From assembly GCA_945957385.1 (NCBI GenBank), contig CAMFKP010000006.1, positions 1 to 64,000 on the forward strand: a stretch of DNA of 64,000 nt, written 5' to 3'. The notes below the pieces were generated by a model. The model was given only the letters and a program-made list of their open reading frames with translations. It ran no database searches and was not told the origin of the DNA. This DNA is from an uncultured Aeromonadaceae bacterium (GTDB taxonomy: Bacteria > Pseudomonadota > Gammaproteobacteria > Enterobacterales > Aeromonadaceae). Every line of letters starts with the position of its first letter. The first letter of the stretch is position 1. Position numbers and translations under genes: made by a program. Below, in pieces: positions 34,601 through 41,481 of this stretch.

Positions 34601-35026
34601 ATCGACATTCAACTCGAAGTCGTATCGGCCGGCATTCTCGATCGCCAGAATCATATTCGCCCCTCCGTCTCCCGTGGTCAGCGTGGCCGGCGTGCCCGGC
34701 TGGATACGGGTCTCTTTTTCCAGATCGGCGGTGAAGGTGGTGGCCAGAGACCAGTCGCTGTCGGCCACCTTGAAGGCCGACAGGCTCTGTTTGAACAGCA
34801 CATTGTCGAGATGGTAGCGGCCGGAACGAAACGTGAACTTGTAGGCATCCTGTGCCGACCAGCTGCTGAATTCGCCCTTGAGATAGAGATCGGCGGTGTA
34901 GGGGGCCTTGGGATCCGTTGGTTTCCCCGGGTCAACCGGTGACGATGACCCGGAGTCATTACACCCGGCCAACGCCATTCCGGCCAGACACAACGGCACT
35001 ACGGTAAATGGCAAACGATGAGACAT
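31685..35026 (-). CDS. Large lipoprotein six-hairpin glycosidase with two starch-binding-like modules
   Basis: 1113 aa from ATG 35026 (AGGAG at 6 bases). Lipobox LAGC after a short signal peptide. Two N-terminal modules begin LYLKGEFSSWS and LYLRGGFNGWGTS, homologous to those of the downstream protein. The middle region looks like an (alpha/alpha)6 six-hairpin glycosidase (WPYVWTRDLSYATHLGLALL, SFLDWRDQSYASWI, MENLEWITGKPNLVDFTHPEL). The last ~250 residues include an Fn3-like stretch (SYNLYRDGQLLASGV) and a final beta-sandwich. The enzyme class is not certain; alpha-glucan processing is inferred from the shared modules and the operon partner. First gene of the pair, divergent from a LysR regulator. 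Confidence 0.78.
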   Translation of the reverse strand: MSHRLPFTVVPLCLAGMALAGCNDSGSSSPVDPGKPTDPKAPYTADLYLKGEFSSWSAQDAYKFTFRSGRYHLDNVLFKQSLSAFKVADSDWSLATTFTADLEKETRIQPGTPATLTTGDGGANMILAIENAGRYDFELNVDDPAHPVLSFSQDVPPLSYDLYLRGGFNGWGTSYPLTYQGDGIYALTTQFTPGRQEFKIANAGWDHAFTINLDSVTTAELDTAYPLVTGDNGANAALQITESGFYRITLDASADPSHPVMKISKTTGGDGVTVDPHAGHEATQTLSYAVTGGKQEQAIFSVAKLADPLRSYAQSSTQDLRDPGNSYVTVTEQAGAPRVRSGSIAFDALFALAVQEARDDSVSQISDDNYNGGKPTACDCFQTGAKWPYVWTRDLSYATHLGLALLDPQRARNSLLFKVSGYRDGMAAPAGSGDLGAARQIVQDTGTGGSWPASTDRVTWALGAGAVLATLPSDSERAEFANVALEALSNTLENDRLAAYDSVDGLYRGEQSFLDWRDQSYASWIVKDIAALASSKSLSTNVVHYLALTEATELANAAGDSQRAERYSGWASALKTAIKQRFWQADTGLYSSMTAGAYDDAALYKYDWLGESLVILSGIASDSEAASIVAKYPHGPMGAPVIFPQQPDMAIYHNRAVWPFVTAYGIRAAAQVKNAEVFTAGFDSLMQGAALNLSNMENLEWITGKPNLVDFTHPELAGPAINSQRQLWSVGGYIGAVVNSLFGLQPNEQGVHVAPYLTAAMHSRWFASQNSVTLQDLQLRGKRMDVTLNLPAVAAESGAYQITGLTLNGVEHGPDLLWSELADSNTLVVTLDNAQTVASGIHRLSDLQPTATEDAAVFAPREPVIDSVTLQGGQLQVALSDSRNSQPVSYNLYRDGQLLASGVALGNWLDPNPVTAGACYAAEAVYTASGNRSHHSQPVCYSAAQQVIPVTDARVSSNLTVTPASDTQDAPFLDNWGAPQDRLQFSDLTVSSAGRFALSLQYHNAANAINLGLTNGVKWMRVTDANGQLVASGIVQMPHARSVEGKRPWVYSTPLTVTLQPGRYQVVLSDFLNMSYLAHNATFGGNGGSSGAMNSADIAALRLLPLAPDPAVR

Positions 35027-35233
35027 GAGAGGCTCCTGAAGAGAGGACTGTCGTACCGGCATCCGAGCGTTCAGATGCCACATCAGGAGAGGTTCCGCAC
35101 CAGGGCGCCGGCATCACCGTCAGCCAGCGCAGTGCGGGCGCAGCGGCCTGGGCGCCGGGGAGATCCTCTTGATATGGAGGGTGACTGTATCGAGCGGCCA
35201 CGGGGTTCAATAATGCAATGCACCCGCAACGCC
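35027..35233. other. Divergent intergenic region between glycosidase and lysR genes (left part)
   Basis: No gene is visible. It is GC-rich and lies directly upstream of the glycosidase operon. No convincing CRP or MalT site was found by eye, although a GGGGAGATCC stretch near 35157 is loosely MalT-box-like. Confidence 0.4.
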
Positions 35234-35248
35234 ATAGATGGCATCTAT
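35234..35248. promoter_or_regulatory. Candidate LysR-type operator
   Basis: ATAGATG-G-CATCTAT is a perfect 7-bp inverted repeat containing the T-N11-A spacing typical of LysR-family binding sites. It is located between the divergent glycosidase operon and the lysR gene. Confidence 0.55.
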
Positions 35249-35375
35249 AGCTACAGTGGCGATCGTGACCCAGCGCAAAAAAGCCGGTGAATTGGCACTT
35301 TTCCCGATGCTTGGAATTGGGATCTATCCGTCTTTTCAGCAACTTGAGCTGCCTTGGCGCCAATTGGCGAGCTGA

Positions 35376-35404
35376 TTGACACCCGTGCGTGCGGATTCTA
35401 TTGT
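35376..35404 (+). promoter_or_regulatory. Sigma-70 promoter of the lysR gene
   Basis: TTGACA (35376-35381), 17-base spacer, TATTGT (35399-35404). Transcription would start near 35411, next to the ATG at 35412, so the mRNA would be leaderless or nearly so. The -35 hexamer coincides with the TTG the ORF track uses as a start, making that start unlikely. Confidence 0.6.
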
Positions 35405-35411
35405 GCCCGCC

Positions 35412-36377
35412 ATGGAGACCGGCAAGACGCAAGGCTTGGCCATCGTGGATAAATTGCTGCAACAATTTCTGGAAGTCGCCAGCTGCAAGAACCTCAGCCA
35501 GGCGGCGAAACGGCTCTATCTGAGCCAGCCGACACTGACGCACAACATGAAGCGCCTGGAGGCCTCCCTCGGTCTGGAACTGTTTACCCGCTCCGCCAGC
35601 GGCATCACGCTGACCGAAAGCGGTGAACTGTTGCATGAGCAGGCTCGCATCATGCAACGCATCTATGAGCAGACGTTGCACAAGCTGGAATTTATCCGCC
35701 AGCGCAGTGAACGCGGTCTGCGCATCGGTGCCGGTCATGCATGGTGGCACCCCTTGCTGCGGCCGGTGCTGCAACAGTATCGGCAACAGCATGCGGCCGC
35801 ATCGCTGAACGTCGATCTCGGCAACCACCTGCGACTGCTGGATATGTTGCTCAACGGCGATATCGATCTGTTTGTCGGTCACGAGATCCACGGCCTGACC
35901 AGCAAGGCCGGGCTGCTGTTTGTGCCGCTGTTTCTCTCGCACGACGAGGTCTTCGTCCGCGCGGGCCACCCGTTGCTCGGTCGGCCCTGCCATCACAGCG
36001 ACCTGCTCGACTATCCGAGCCTGCTGGTCACGCCGGACGAAAACCGCTACCTGCATCTGGTGGATGATCTGCAGCCCAAGAAGCAGCAGCGCAGCCTGCT
36101 GCAACTGAACGAAAAAATCATCTACACCAGCAACTCCATCATGGTCAGCATCGATCTGATCCGCGACACCAATGCGGTGATGCCCTATCCCCGCGCCATG
36201 GCGCGCTTTTTCTACGAGTTCGGGATTCAACCTGTGACTATGGTGGAGCGCTATAACCAGGGGGTGGTCGGGGTCTATCTGCCACGCGAGACGGCTGACG
36301 ATCCCCATGTCACCCAGCTGCTGACGCTGATCCGCGATCAGGTCAATCACCTGGGGGAACGGATTACCACCTTCTGA
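35412..36377 (+). CDS. LysR-family transcription regulator
   Basis: 321 aa if started at ATG 35412. N-terminal LysR winged helix: LLQQFLEVASCKNLSQAAKRLYLSQPTLTHNMKRLEASLGLELFTR. The effector domain spans about residues 95-310 and has no recognisable ligand specificity. No Shine-Dalgarno is seen before the ATG, and a consensus-like promoter ends just upstream, suggesting leaderless translation. Divergent from the glycosidase operon, so it probably controls it. A LysR-style T-N11-A palindrome lies in the gap. Confidence 0.85.
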   Translation: METGKTQGLAIVDKLLQQFLEVASCKNLSQAAKRLYLSQPTLTHNMKRLEASLGLELFTRSASGITLTESGELLHEQARIMQRIYEQTLHKLEFIRQRSERGLRIGAGHAWWHPLLRPVLQQYRQQHAAASLNVDLGNHLRLLDMLLNGDIDLFVGHEIHGLTSKAGLLFVPLFLSHDEVFVRAGHPLLGRPCHHSDLLDYPSLLVTPDENRYLHLVDDLQPKKQQRSLLQLNEKIIYTSNSIMVSIDLIRDTNAVMPYPRAMARFFYEFGIQPVTMVERYNQGVVGVYLPRETADDPHVTQLLTLIRDQVNHLGERITTF

Positions 36378-36401
36378 CGCCTCCCGCCCGCTGTGGGGCG
36401 C

Positions 36402-36629
36402 TTAGCGCTGTACCTGGGCTATGGCGTCGAGACGAATGACCAGCGGAGTCTCGACACCGGGACATGACAGCCGCAGCCACTCACTCTTGTCGGCGCGGGT
36501 TTCGACATCCAGGATCCGCCCACGATGGACGGCCTGGTCATGCAGTATCAGTGTCACCTCCTGCCGCTGTAGGCAGGCCAACTCCAGTTGCTCGATCAGC
36601 GCGCAGCCGACCGGTTGATAGACTGTCAT
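36402..36629 (-). CDS. rof: Rof (YaeO)-like Rho-binding antiterminator
   Basis: 75 aa with AGGAG 8 bases upstream. It matches the E. coli Rof/YaeO pattern along its length: YQPVGCALIEQLELACLQRQEVTLILHD...VETRADKSEWLRL...VIRLDAIAQ, compared with YQPINCDDYDNLELAC in E. coli. The Sm-like fold binds the Rho hexamer and blocks RNA entry, reducing Rho-dependent termination. The start codon overlaps the stop of the DUF3142-like gene (ATGA), so it is translationally coupled to a gene of unknown function. Confidence 0.85.
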   Translation of the reverse strand: MTVYQPVGCALIEQLELACLQRQEVTLILHDQAVHRGRILDVETRADKSEWLRLSCPGVETPLVIRLDAIAQVQR

Positions 36630-37408
36630 CTTGTCGCTCCTGAGTGCTGTGATACCGGGGGCGAGTTAAGCAAAAAAACCACTTCGCCGCGGTAGTTGGG
36701 CTGCGCGGCAAACTGGCGCTGCCAGCGCGGATCCCACTCACCATGCTGTACCAGACCAAGGCGAAACGGCAACGTCAATTGCCGCAATGCCGGCAGGTAG
36801 GCCGCATAATTGGCCACGGTGTGACGCCCGCGATAGGTCTGAACCACCAGCTCGTCCACCACGCCATGCAAACCGTTCAGCGTGGCGATGTCGCCATTGG
36901 CGCCCCAGTCGAGCAGCCCAGTGATGCCGAGCTGGCACTCGGCCGGCAGCTGCCGGCGCAGGTGGCGCAAGAAGCGGGCATAGTCGGCCAGGGCCGGCGT
37001 CGCGGCATCGAAATCAATCTGGATTCCGATCACCCGATTGCCCCGCGCCTGCCACGCCGCGCGCTGGCGCAGCAGATCCCGCACCACCTCCGGCGACCAG
37101 TCGAGGGTCGACACCCGGTAACTGAGCCACAGCTCCGGCACCGCCAGTGCCGAGGGCGGAACCCCCTGGGGCTGCAGCCGGCTGCGCCCGGCGTCACGCT
37201 GCACCTGGCCCTGCAACAGATAGAGCCGCTCGGCCTGCGCCAGTGCCGGCTGCGGTCGCACCCCGCCCCACAGCCAGAACGCGCGGTATGCCGCGGCAGC
37301 GACCCGGGTCACCGGCGGCGCCACGCCATCCGGTGCCTGGCTCCAGCGCACCAGGCCCGCCGTCATCAGCGCGACCACCACGACGACGGCCGCCCGCCAA
37401 CGGGTCAC
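36626..37408 (-). CDS. DUF3142-like protein of unknown function
   Basis: About 260 aa if started at GTG 37408, which overlaps the stop of the upstream gene (GTGA). The track's ATG at 37435 would overlap that gene by 31 bases. A hydrophobic N-terminus (AAVVVVVALMTAGLVRW) suggests export or an anchor. The body (YRAFWLWGGVRP, LSYRVSTLDWSPEVV, GIQIDFDAATPALADYARFLRHLR, LGITGLLDWG, VDELVVQTYRGRHTV) has a TIM-barrel, glycosidase-like pattern that I associate with DUF3142. Function unknown. It is the middle gene of a three-gene coupled cluster. Confidence 0.7.
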   Translation of the reverse strand: MTRWRAAVVVVVALMTAGLVRWSQAPDGVAPPVTRVAAAAYRAFWLWGGVRPQPALAQAERLYLLQGQVQRDAGRSRLQPQGVPPSALAVPELWLSYRVSTLDWSPEVVRDLLRQRAAWQARGNRVIGIQIDFDAATPALADYARFLRHLRRQLPAECQLGITGLLDWGANGDIATLNGLHGVVDELVVQTYRGRHTVANYAAYLPALRQLTLPFRLGLVQHGEWDPRWQRQFAAQPNYRGEVVFLLNSPPVSQHSGATR

Positions 37409-39486
37409 CAGTAATACTTCTGCTGCTGGGCCCACGGCGATTGCGCATACTGCTTCTTCAGCGTCAGGAACCAGCGCTGGCGCTCCGCCTTCGGGATCTC
37501 CTCGCTACCACAGTGGTTATAACCGCTGGTGGCGAAGCAGTTGACGGCGCGGAACAACGCATAGCTGCGCTGATCCTGCGGCGCCTTAGCATCGGCGATC
37601 ACCTGCCGATAGAGCGCCAGCCGCCCCTGGGCCGCACCGGCAAACGGCTCGGCGGCGCCCCCCAGCAAGGTGGCACCGGGCTTGGCCCCGAGCGGTGACT
37701 CATCCCAGCCCTGGCGGTAGATAAACTCGCCCAGACAGTTGCGCGCCTGTGCCGTCGGCTGCTTGGCCAGCGTGGCCACGGTATCGGCCAGCGCCGGGCA
37801 GGCATACCCCTCCTCGCTGCGGGCGCCCTGGCTGAACGGCGCCAGGTCGAACGGCGTCGTACCGAGCGCCGGCTGCAACAGAGCCCGATCGGTGACGAAG
37901 TCACGGTATTGGCCATGCTGCAGATCCTTGTACAACAAGGTAAACAGCGCCGTGTTGCGCAGCTCGGTCGGCAGCTGCCCGTTCTGCGCCACCTGACGCA
38001 ACAACGGCGCCGGCGCCGAGAAGCGCAGCAACAGATCGCGCAGCGCCGGCCGCGTCACCGGGCTGTCGGCGGCGAACAGCTGGGCCACCTTGCCGGCGCG
38101 CTCCAGCGTCAGCGCCTGCGCCAGCTCAATCAACTGCTGCTGCAGGGCATCCGGGTGCGCCGCGGCCAGCTGCTGCCAATGGGTCTCGGCGGCGGGCCAC
38201 TGCTGCAGCGCCATCAGCGCCATGCCACGCAACACCTGCCGGCTGAACGTCAGCAGATCCAGAGACTGGCCCGCCGGCAGCGGCGCAGTGGCCGCCACGG
38301 CGGCATACTCCTTGGCGACATAGAAGCGTTGTGCCAGTTGCAGATAGTCAAACCAGGCGGCCGGCGTCAATGCCGCCTGCTGGGTTGCCAGCTCCTCGGC
38401 GGTCAACGGCTGCCAGCGGGTCTCGCCCTCCACATGGGGACGCAGGCGCCGCAGATCCTGCGCCAGCAACAGGCGCGGATCTGCGCTGCCCTTGCCATCA
38501 GCCAGCAGCTTGAGATCGATCTCGTTCCACAACGTCATGTCCTGCGGCGCCGCCAACGCCTGCTGGTAGTCCGCCGTCAGCTGGGCGCCGTCACCGGCTA
38601 ACCAGTGCACGCGGCGATAGAGCCCTTTGGCCGAGGCGGCATATTGTCCCTGGGGATAGGCCGCCAGATAGCGATCCAGCGCCTGGGCCGCCTCGCTGGC
38701 CTGCAGCGCATCCACCTTGGTCGGATCGAAGAAGCCGTACTCGTCCAGCGCATTCGCCTGGGCGGCGTTGATCGCCACCCGCGCCAGCATATATAGCGCC
38801 GTCTGCTGCGGCCAGGCGCTGCCCTGCTGGCTCAGCGCGGCAAAACGGGTCTGGGCCTCGGCGAAGTCGCCGAGATAAAAAGCCCGCGCCGCCAACAGAT
38901 AATCCCGATACGGCGCCGCCGCGGCCGAGGTCGGCAGCGCGGCATAGTCTGGCAGTCCGTCCGCCTGGCACTGCCCGAGCAACACCAGACGCGCCTCGGC
39001 CAGCGCGCGCGCCTCCTCTGCGCTCAGCCCGGCCTGTGACAGCGCCTGCAGGAAGGCACTGGCGGCGGCCGGACGGTTCAACGCACAGCGCCCCTCCAGC
39101 CAGCCGTCGGCCCGTTGCTGTGCCGCCTGCAGCACGGCCGGATCCACCCCGAGCGCCTGTGCCTGGGCCAGCCAGTCTGCACTGGCGGCGGCCGATTCGG
39201 GCGCCGCCAGATCGCTGACCGCAAACGGCACCGTCAGCGGCTGTGTCTTGCCGTCGCTATCGGCGGCGGCCAGCGTCGTCAACCCCTGCTCACGAGCCAG
39301 TAACGCCAGCGTGATGCGGGTGTCATTATCCGGTGACAGGAACGGCAACCCGGTCAGGCCGCACTGTTCGGCCTGCAGCTGCAACGTCAGCGGCGGTGAA
39401 CAGTCGATATCGGCACAGGCCGCCGCCGGGCCGGCACAAGCCAGCAGTACCATGCCGGCCAACGGCCGGTAAGCAAACGCGTTCAT
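37405..39486 (-). CDS. Large exported helical-repeat protein of unknown function
   Basis: 693 aa from ATG 39486, with GGAG 6 bases upstream; the track start adds 52 unlikely residues. N-terminal signal peptide with a Cys-rich start of the mature part (AGPAAACADIDCSPP). Most of the protein is Ala/Leu/Gln-rich helix with TPR-like repeats (RDYLLAARAFYLGDFAEAQTRFAALSQQ). A conserved-looking C-terminal block contains paired cysteines (GYACPALADTV, RNCLGEFIYRQGW, NCFATSGYNHCG). I do not recognise a named family. It is likely a periplasmic scaffold or assembly factor co-expressed with the DUF3142-like protein. Confidence 0.7.
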   Translation of the reverse strand: MNAFAYRPLAGMVLLACAGPAAACADIDCSPPLTLQLQAEQCGLTGLPFLSPDNDTRITLALLAREQGLTTLAAADSDGKTQPLTVPFAVSDLAAPESAAASADWLAQAQALGVDPAVLQAAQQRADGWLEGRCALNRPAAASAFLQALSQAGLSAEEARALAEARLVLLGQCQADGLPDYAALPTSAAAAPYRDYLLAARAFYLGDFAEAQTRFAALSQQGSAWPQQTALYMLARVAINAAQANALDEYGFFDPTKVDALQASEAAQALDRYLAAYPQGQYAASAKGLYRRVHWLAGDGAQLTADYQQALAAPQDMTLWNEIDLKLLADGKGSADPRLLLAQDLRRLRPHVEGETRWQPLTAEELATQQAALTPAAWFDYLQLAQRFYVAKEYAAVAATAPLPAGQSLDLLTFSRQVLRGMALMALQQWPAAETHWQQLAAAHPDALQQQLIELAQALTLERAGKVAQLFAADSPVTRPALRDLLLRFSAPAPLLRQVAQNGQLPTELRNTALFTLLYKDLQHGQYRDFVTDRALLQPALGTTPFDLAPFSQGARSEEGYACPALADTVATLAKQPTAQARNCLGEFIYRQGWDESPLGAKPGATLLGGAAEPFAGAAQGRLALYRQVIADAKAPQDQRSYALFRAVNCFATSGYNHCGSEEIPKAERQRWFLTLKKQYAQSPWAQQQKYYW

Positions 39487-39838
39487 CGTCTCTCCCCAGA
39501 GCAAATTTGTTGTCATTTGAATCGAATTGTTGCCGCGGATTATGCCGTCCCGCGGCGCGGGCGGCCACCCCGGCCGGCGCAATTCGTCGTCGCACGCCAC
39601 TTTTCGCCGGCAACGGGGATTACACGAAAAAAGCACTGCCAAATTGCGGCGATTATTAAGTGAGATTTAATAATCCAGCCAAACGGGCGGTGGCAGGCCA
39701 GAAATGACAAGCCCGGCACTGCTGGGCCGGGCTCGGGGACACACTCCTCAGGTAAATCACGGGTCTTGCCGCTCAAACTGACCGAGAAGTTGTTGCCCCC
39801 AGTATGGTTCATTCATCCGCCGGATGCGAGTCGCTGCC
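39487..39838. other. Intergenic region with hairpin between the 693-aa gene and modD
   Basis: No gene is visible. The minus-strand hairpin AGCCCGGC...GCCGGGCT at 39710-39733, followed by a weak T-rich tract, may terminate modD. The part near 39590-39680 should contain the promoter of the downstream minus-strand cluster, but I cannot assign it securely. Confidence 0.45.
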
Positions 39839-40693
39839 TCATTCGGGCGTGACCCGTACCTGGACATCGCGAGGCGGCGCCAGGTAGGGCGCCGTGGTGA
39901 CCAGCACATCCGCGCCGCTGGCGGCATAGGCGCAGACATTCTGCAGCTGGATGCCCCCGGCCGCGGCGATCAGCGGCACTCGCGCCAGCGACCCGAGCTC
40001 GGCGCGCAGCGCGGCGATCTGCGGCGGGGTGAACTTCTCCAGCTGCAACACATCGACGCCGGCCCGGGCCCACGCCAGCGCCTCGTCCGCGGTTGCCACC
40101 TCCACCACCAGCTTGCGCTCCGGCGTGTGCTGCCGGTAGTGCTGCACCAGCTCAACCGGGCCCAGCTGCGGCATAAACTGCCGGTGTTCGGCAAACAGCA
40201 ACAGGCTGTCGGAGAGCCCGAGCCGATGCGGCACGGCCCCACCACAGAGGATGGCCTTGATCGCCGCCGCCTTGCTGCCGGGGAAATGTTTGCGCGTGCA
40301 GCTGACCACCACGCCCGGCCGCGCCTGCTGCGCCAGCGCCACCAGCTCGGCGGTATAGCTGGCGATGCCGGAGAGGTACTCCATCAGCGTCTGGGCCATT
40401 TTCCACACCGCCATCAACTCGCTGGCCGTGCCGCCGAGGCTGAGGATCGGCTCGCCGGGCTGTAACCACTGCCCGCTGGCCGCCATGGCGCCCGAGCGCG
40501 TCAAACCGCGCAGCTGCCCCATGCGCAGCGCCTCCTCGCAGCCACACACCCGCATCGGATCGCGGGCGGTAAAGTGCAGGACGCCGCGCCGCTCGGAGAA
40601 GCCGAGCAGCAGGCCGGTCAGATCACCGGTCGGGGCATCCTCCAGCAACCAGCTGCTGAGCAATGCATCGGATAACAGATAGGGATTGAGCAT
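39839..40693 (-). CDS. modD: ModD, putative molybdenum-locus pyrophosphorylase (NadC-like)
   Basis: 284 aa with AAGGAG before the ATG. Strong similarity in pattern to quinolinate phosphoribosyltransferase: WLLEDAPTGDLTG, SELMAVWKMAQTLMEYLSGIASYTAEL, CTRKHFPGSKAAAIKAILCGGAVPHRLGLSD, VDVLQLEKF and AAGGIQLQNV. The HFPG/CGGA..HR.GLSD wording separates ModD from NadC. ModD accompanies molybdate transport genes, but its reaction has not been settled to my knowledge. It is divergent from the molbindin gene. Confidence 0.88.
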   Translation of the reverse strand: MLNPYLLSDALLSSWLLEDAPTGDLTGLLLGFSERRGVLHFTARDPMRVCGCEEALRMGQLRGLTRSGAMAASGQWLQPGEPILSLGGTASELMAVWKMAQTLMEYLSGIASYTAELVALAQQARPGVVVSCTRKHFPGSKAAAIKAILCGGAVPHRLGLSDSLLLFAEHRQFMPQLGPVELVQHYRQHTPERKLVVEVATADEALAWARAGVDVLQLEKFTPPQIAALRAELGSLARVPLIAAAGGIQLQNVCAYAASGADVLVTTAPYLAPPRDVQVRVTPE

Positions 40694-40827
40694 GTCCTCT
40701 CCTTGCTGCGGGCGTCACAAACCCGACAACCGCTGTCGTATTTGTCGCCACGCCTTATACATCCGGGGTGATAACGCCCGCTGGCGCACATCGAGTTAAA
40801 ACTCATTTTTTACCGCCACCACGTGGC

Positions 40828-40851
40828 CGCTATGGTGGCAAGACACTAACG
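40828..40851. promoter_or_regulatory. Candidate ModE operator upstream of the molbindin gene
   Basis: CGCTA-N14-TAACG has the half-sites and exact spacing of the E. coli modA operator, though the inner bases are less symmetric than those of the 43.4-kb site. It lies between divergent modD and mop. Confidence 0.4.
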
Positions 40852-40992
40852 AAGCCCCTTATTGTGCCCGTGAGCCCGCCAACCGGGCTCTGGTTTCCTC
40901 TCGCTGTCTGCTCGATCGCGCCTCGGTGTTACCGCCAGAATGCGAAAAGCAGGCCAGCTACCACAAAAGACAACAACGACAGGAGTCACATC

Positions 40993-41421
40993 ATGAACGT
41001 CAGCGCCCGCAACATTTTCTCCGGCAGCATTTCTGCCATCGTTCCCGGTAGCGTCAACGCCGAAGTCGAACTGACTCTGGCCGGTGGCGACAAGCTGGTG
41101 GCGATCGTCACCCTCGGCAGCATTGAGGCGCTGGGTCTGGCCGTCGGCGTGGCCGCCAGCGCGCTGGTCAAGGCACCCTGGGTCATTCTGGTCACCGGTG
41201 ACAGCGGACTGCGCTTCAGCGCCCGCAACCAACTGACCGGCACCGTCAGCGCCCTGGCCAAAGGCGCCGTCAACACCGAGGTCGCACTGACGCTGGGCGG
41301 CGGCACCGTGGTGCACGCCATCATCACCAACGAGGCGGTGCTGGAACTGGGGCTGAGCGTCGGCAGCCCTGCCACCGCGCTGATCAAGGCCAGCCACGTG
41401 GTGCTGGGCGTCCCCGCCTAA
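40993..41421 (+). CDS. mop: Di-Mop molbindin (molybdenum-pterin-binding-type protein)
   Basis: 142 aa from ATG 40993 (AGGAG at 7 bases); the track ORF begins too early. It consists of two tandem ~68-residue Mop/TOBE domains, each starting (M)SARN..(S/T)G(S/T)(V/I)SA and containing VNAEVELTLAGG / VNTEVALTLGGG and SALVKAPWVIL / TALIKASHVVL. Molbindins store or buffer molybdate and tungstate in the cytoplasm; a di-Mop chain typically trimerises. It lies in a molybdenum cluster with modD and modA. Confidence 0.92.
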   Translation: MNVSARNIFSGSISAIVPGSVNAEVELTLAGGDKLVAIVTLGSIEALGLAVGVAASALVKAPWVILVTGDSGLRFSARNQLTGTVSALAKGAVNTEVALTLGGGTVVHAIITNEAVLELGLSVGSPATALIKASHVVLGVPA

Positions 41422-41438
41422 GCGCAGCGCAGAGACAC

Positions 41439-41465
41439 CAGGGCCCCGCACCTGCGGGACCCTGG
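41439..41465. terminator. Possible terminator hairpin between mop and porin gene
   Basis: CAGGG-C-CCCGC-ACCT-GCGGG-A-CCCTG, a strong stem between convergent genes. No T-run follows on either strand, so termination efficiency is uncertain. Confidence 0.5.
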
Positions 41466-41481
41466 CATCACCCCCTCTCGA

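Noticed and set aside
35157-35166. GGGGAGATCC as a MalT box for the glycosidase operon
   Set aside because: Matches only part of the MalT hexamer pattern, single copy, no supporting CRP site.
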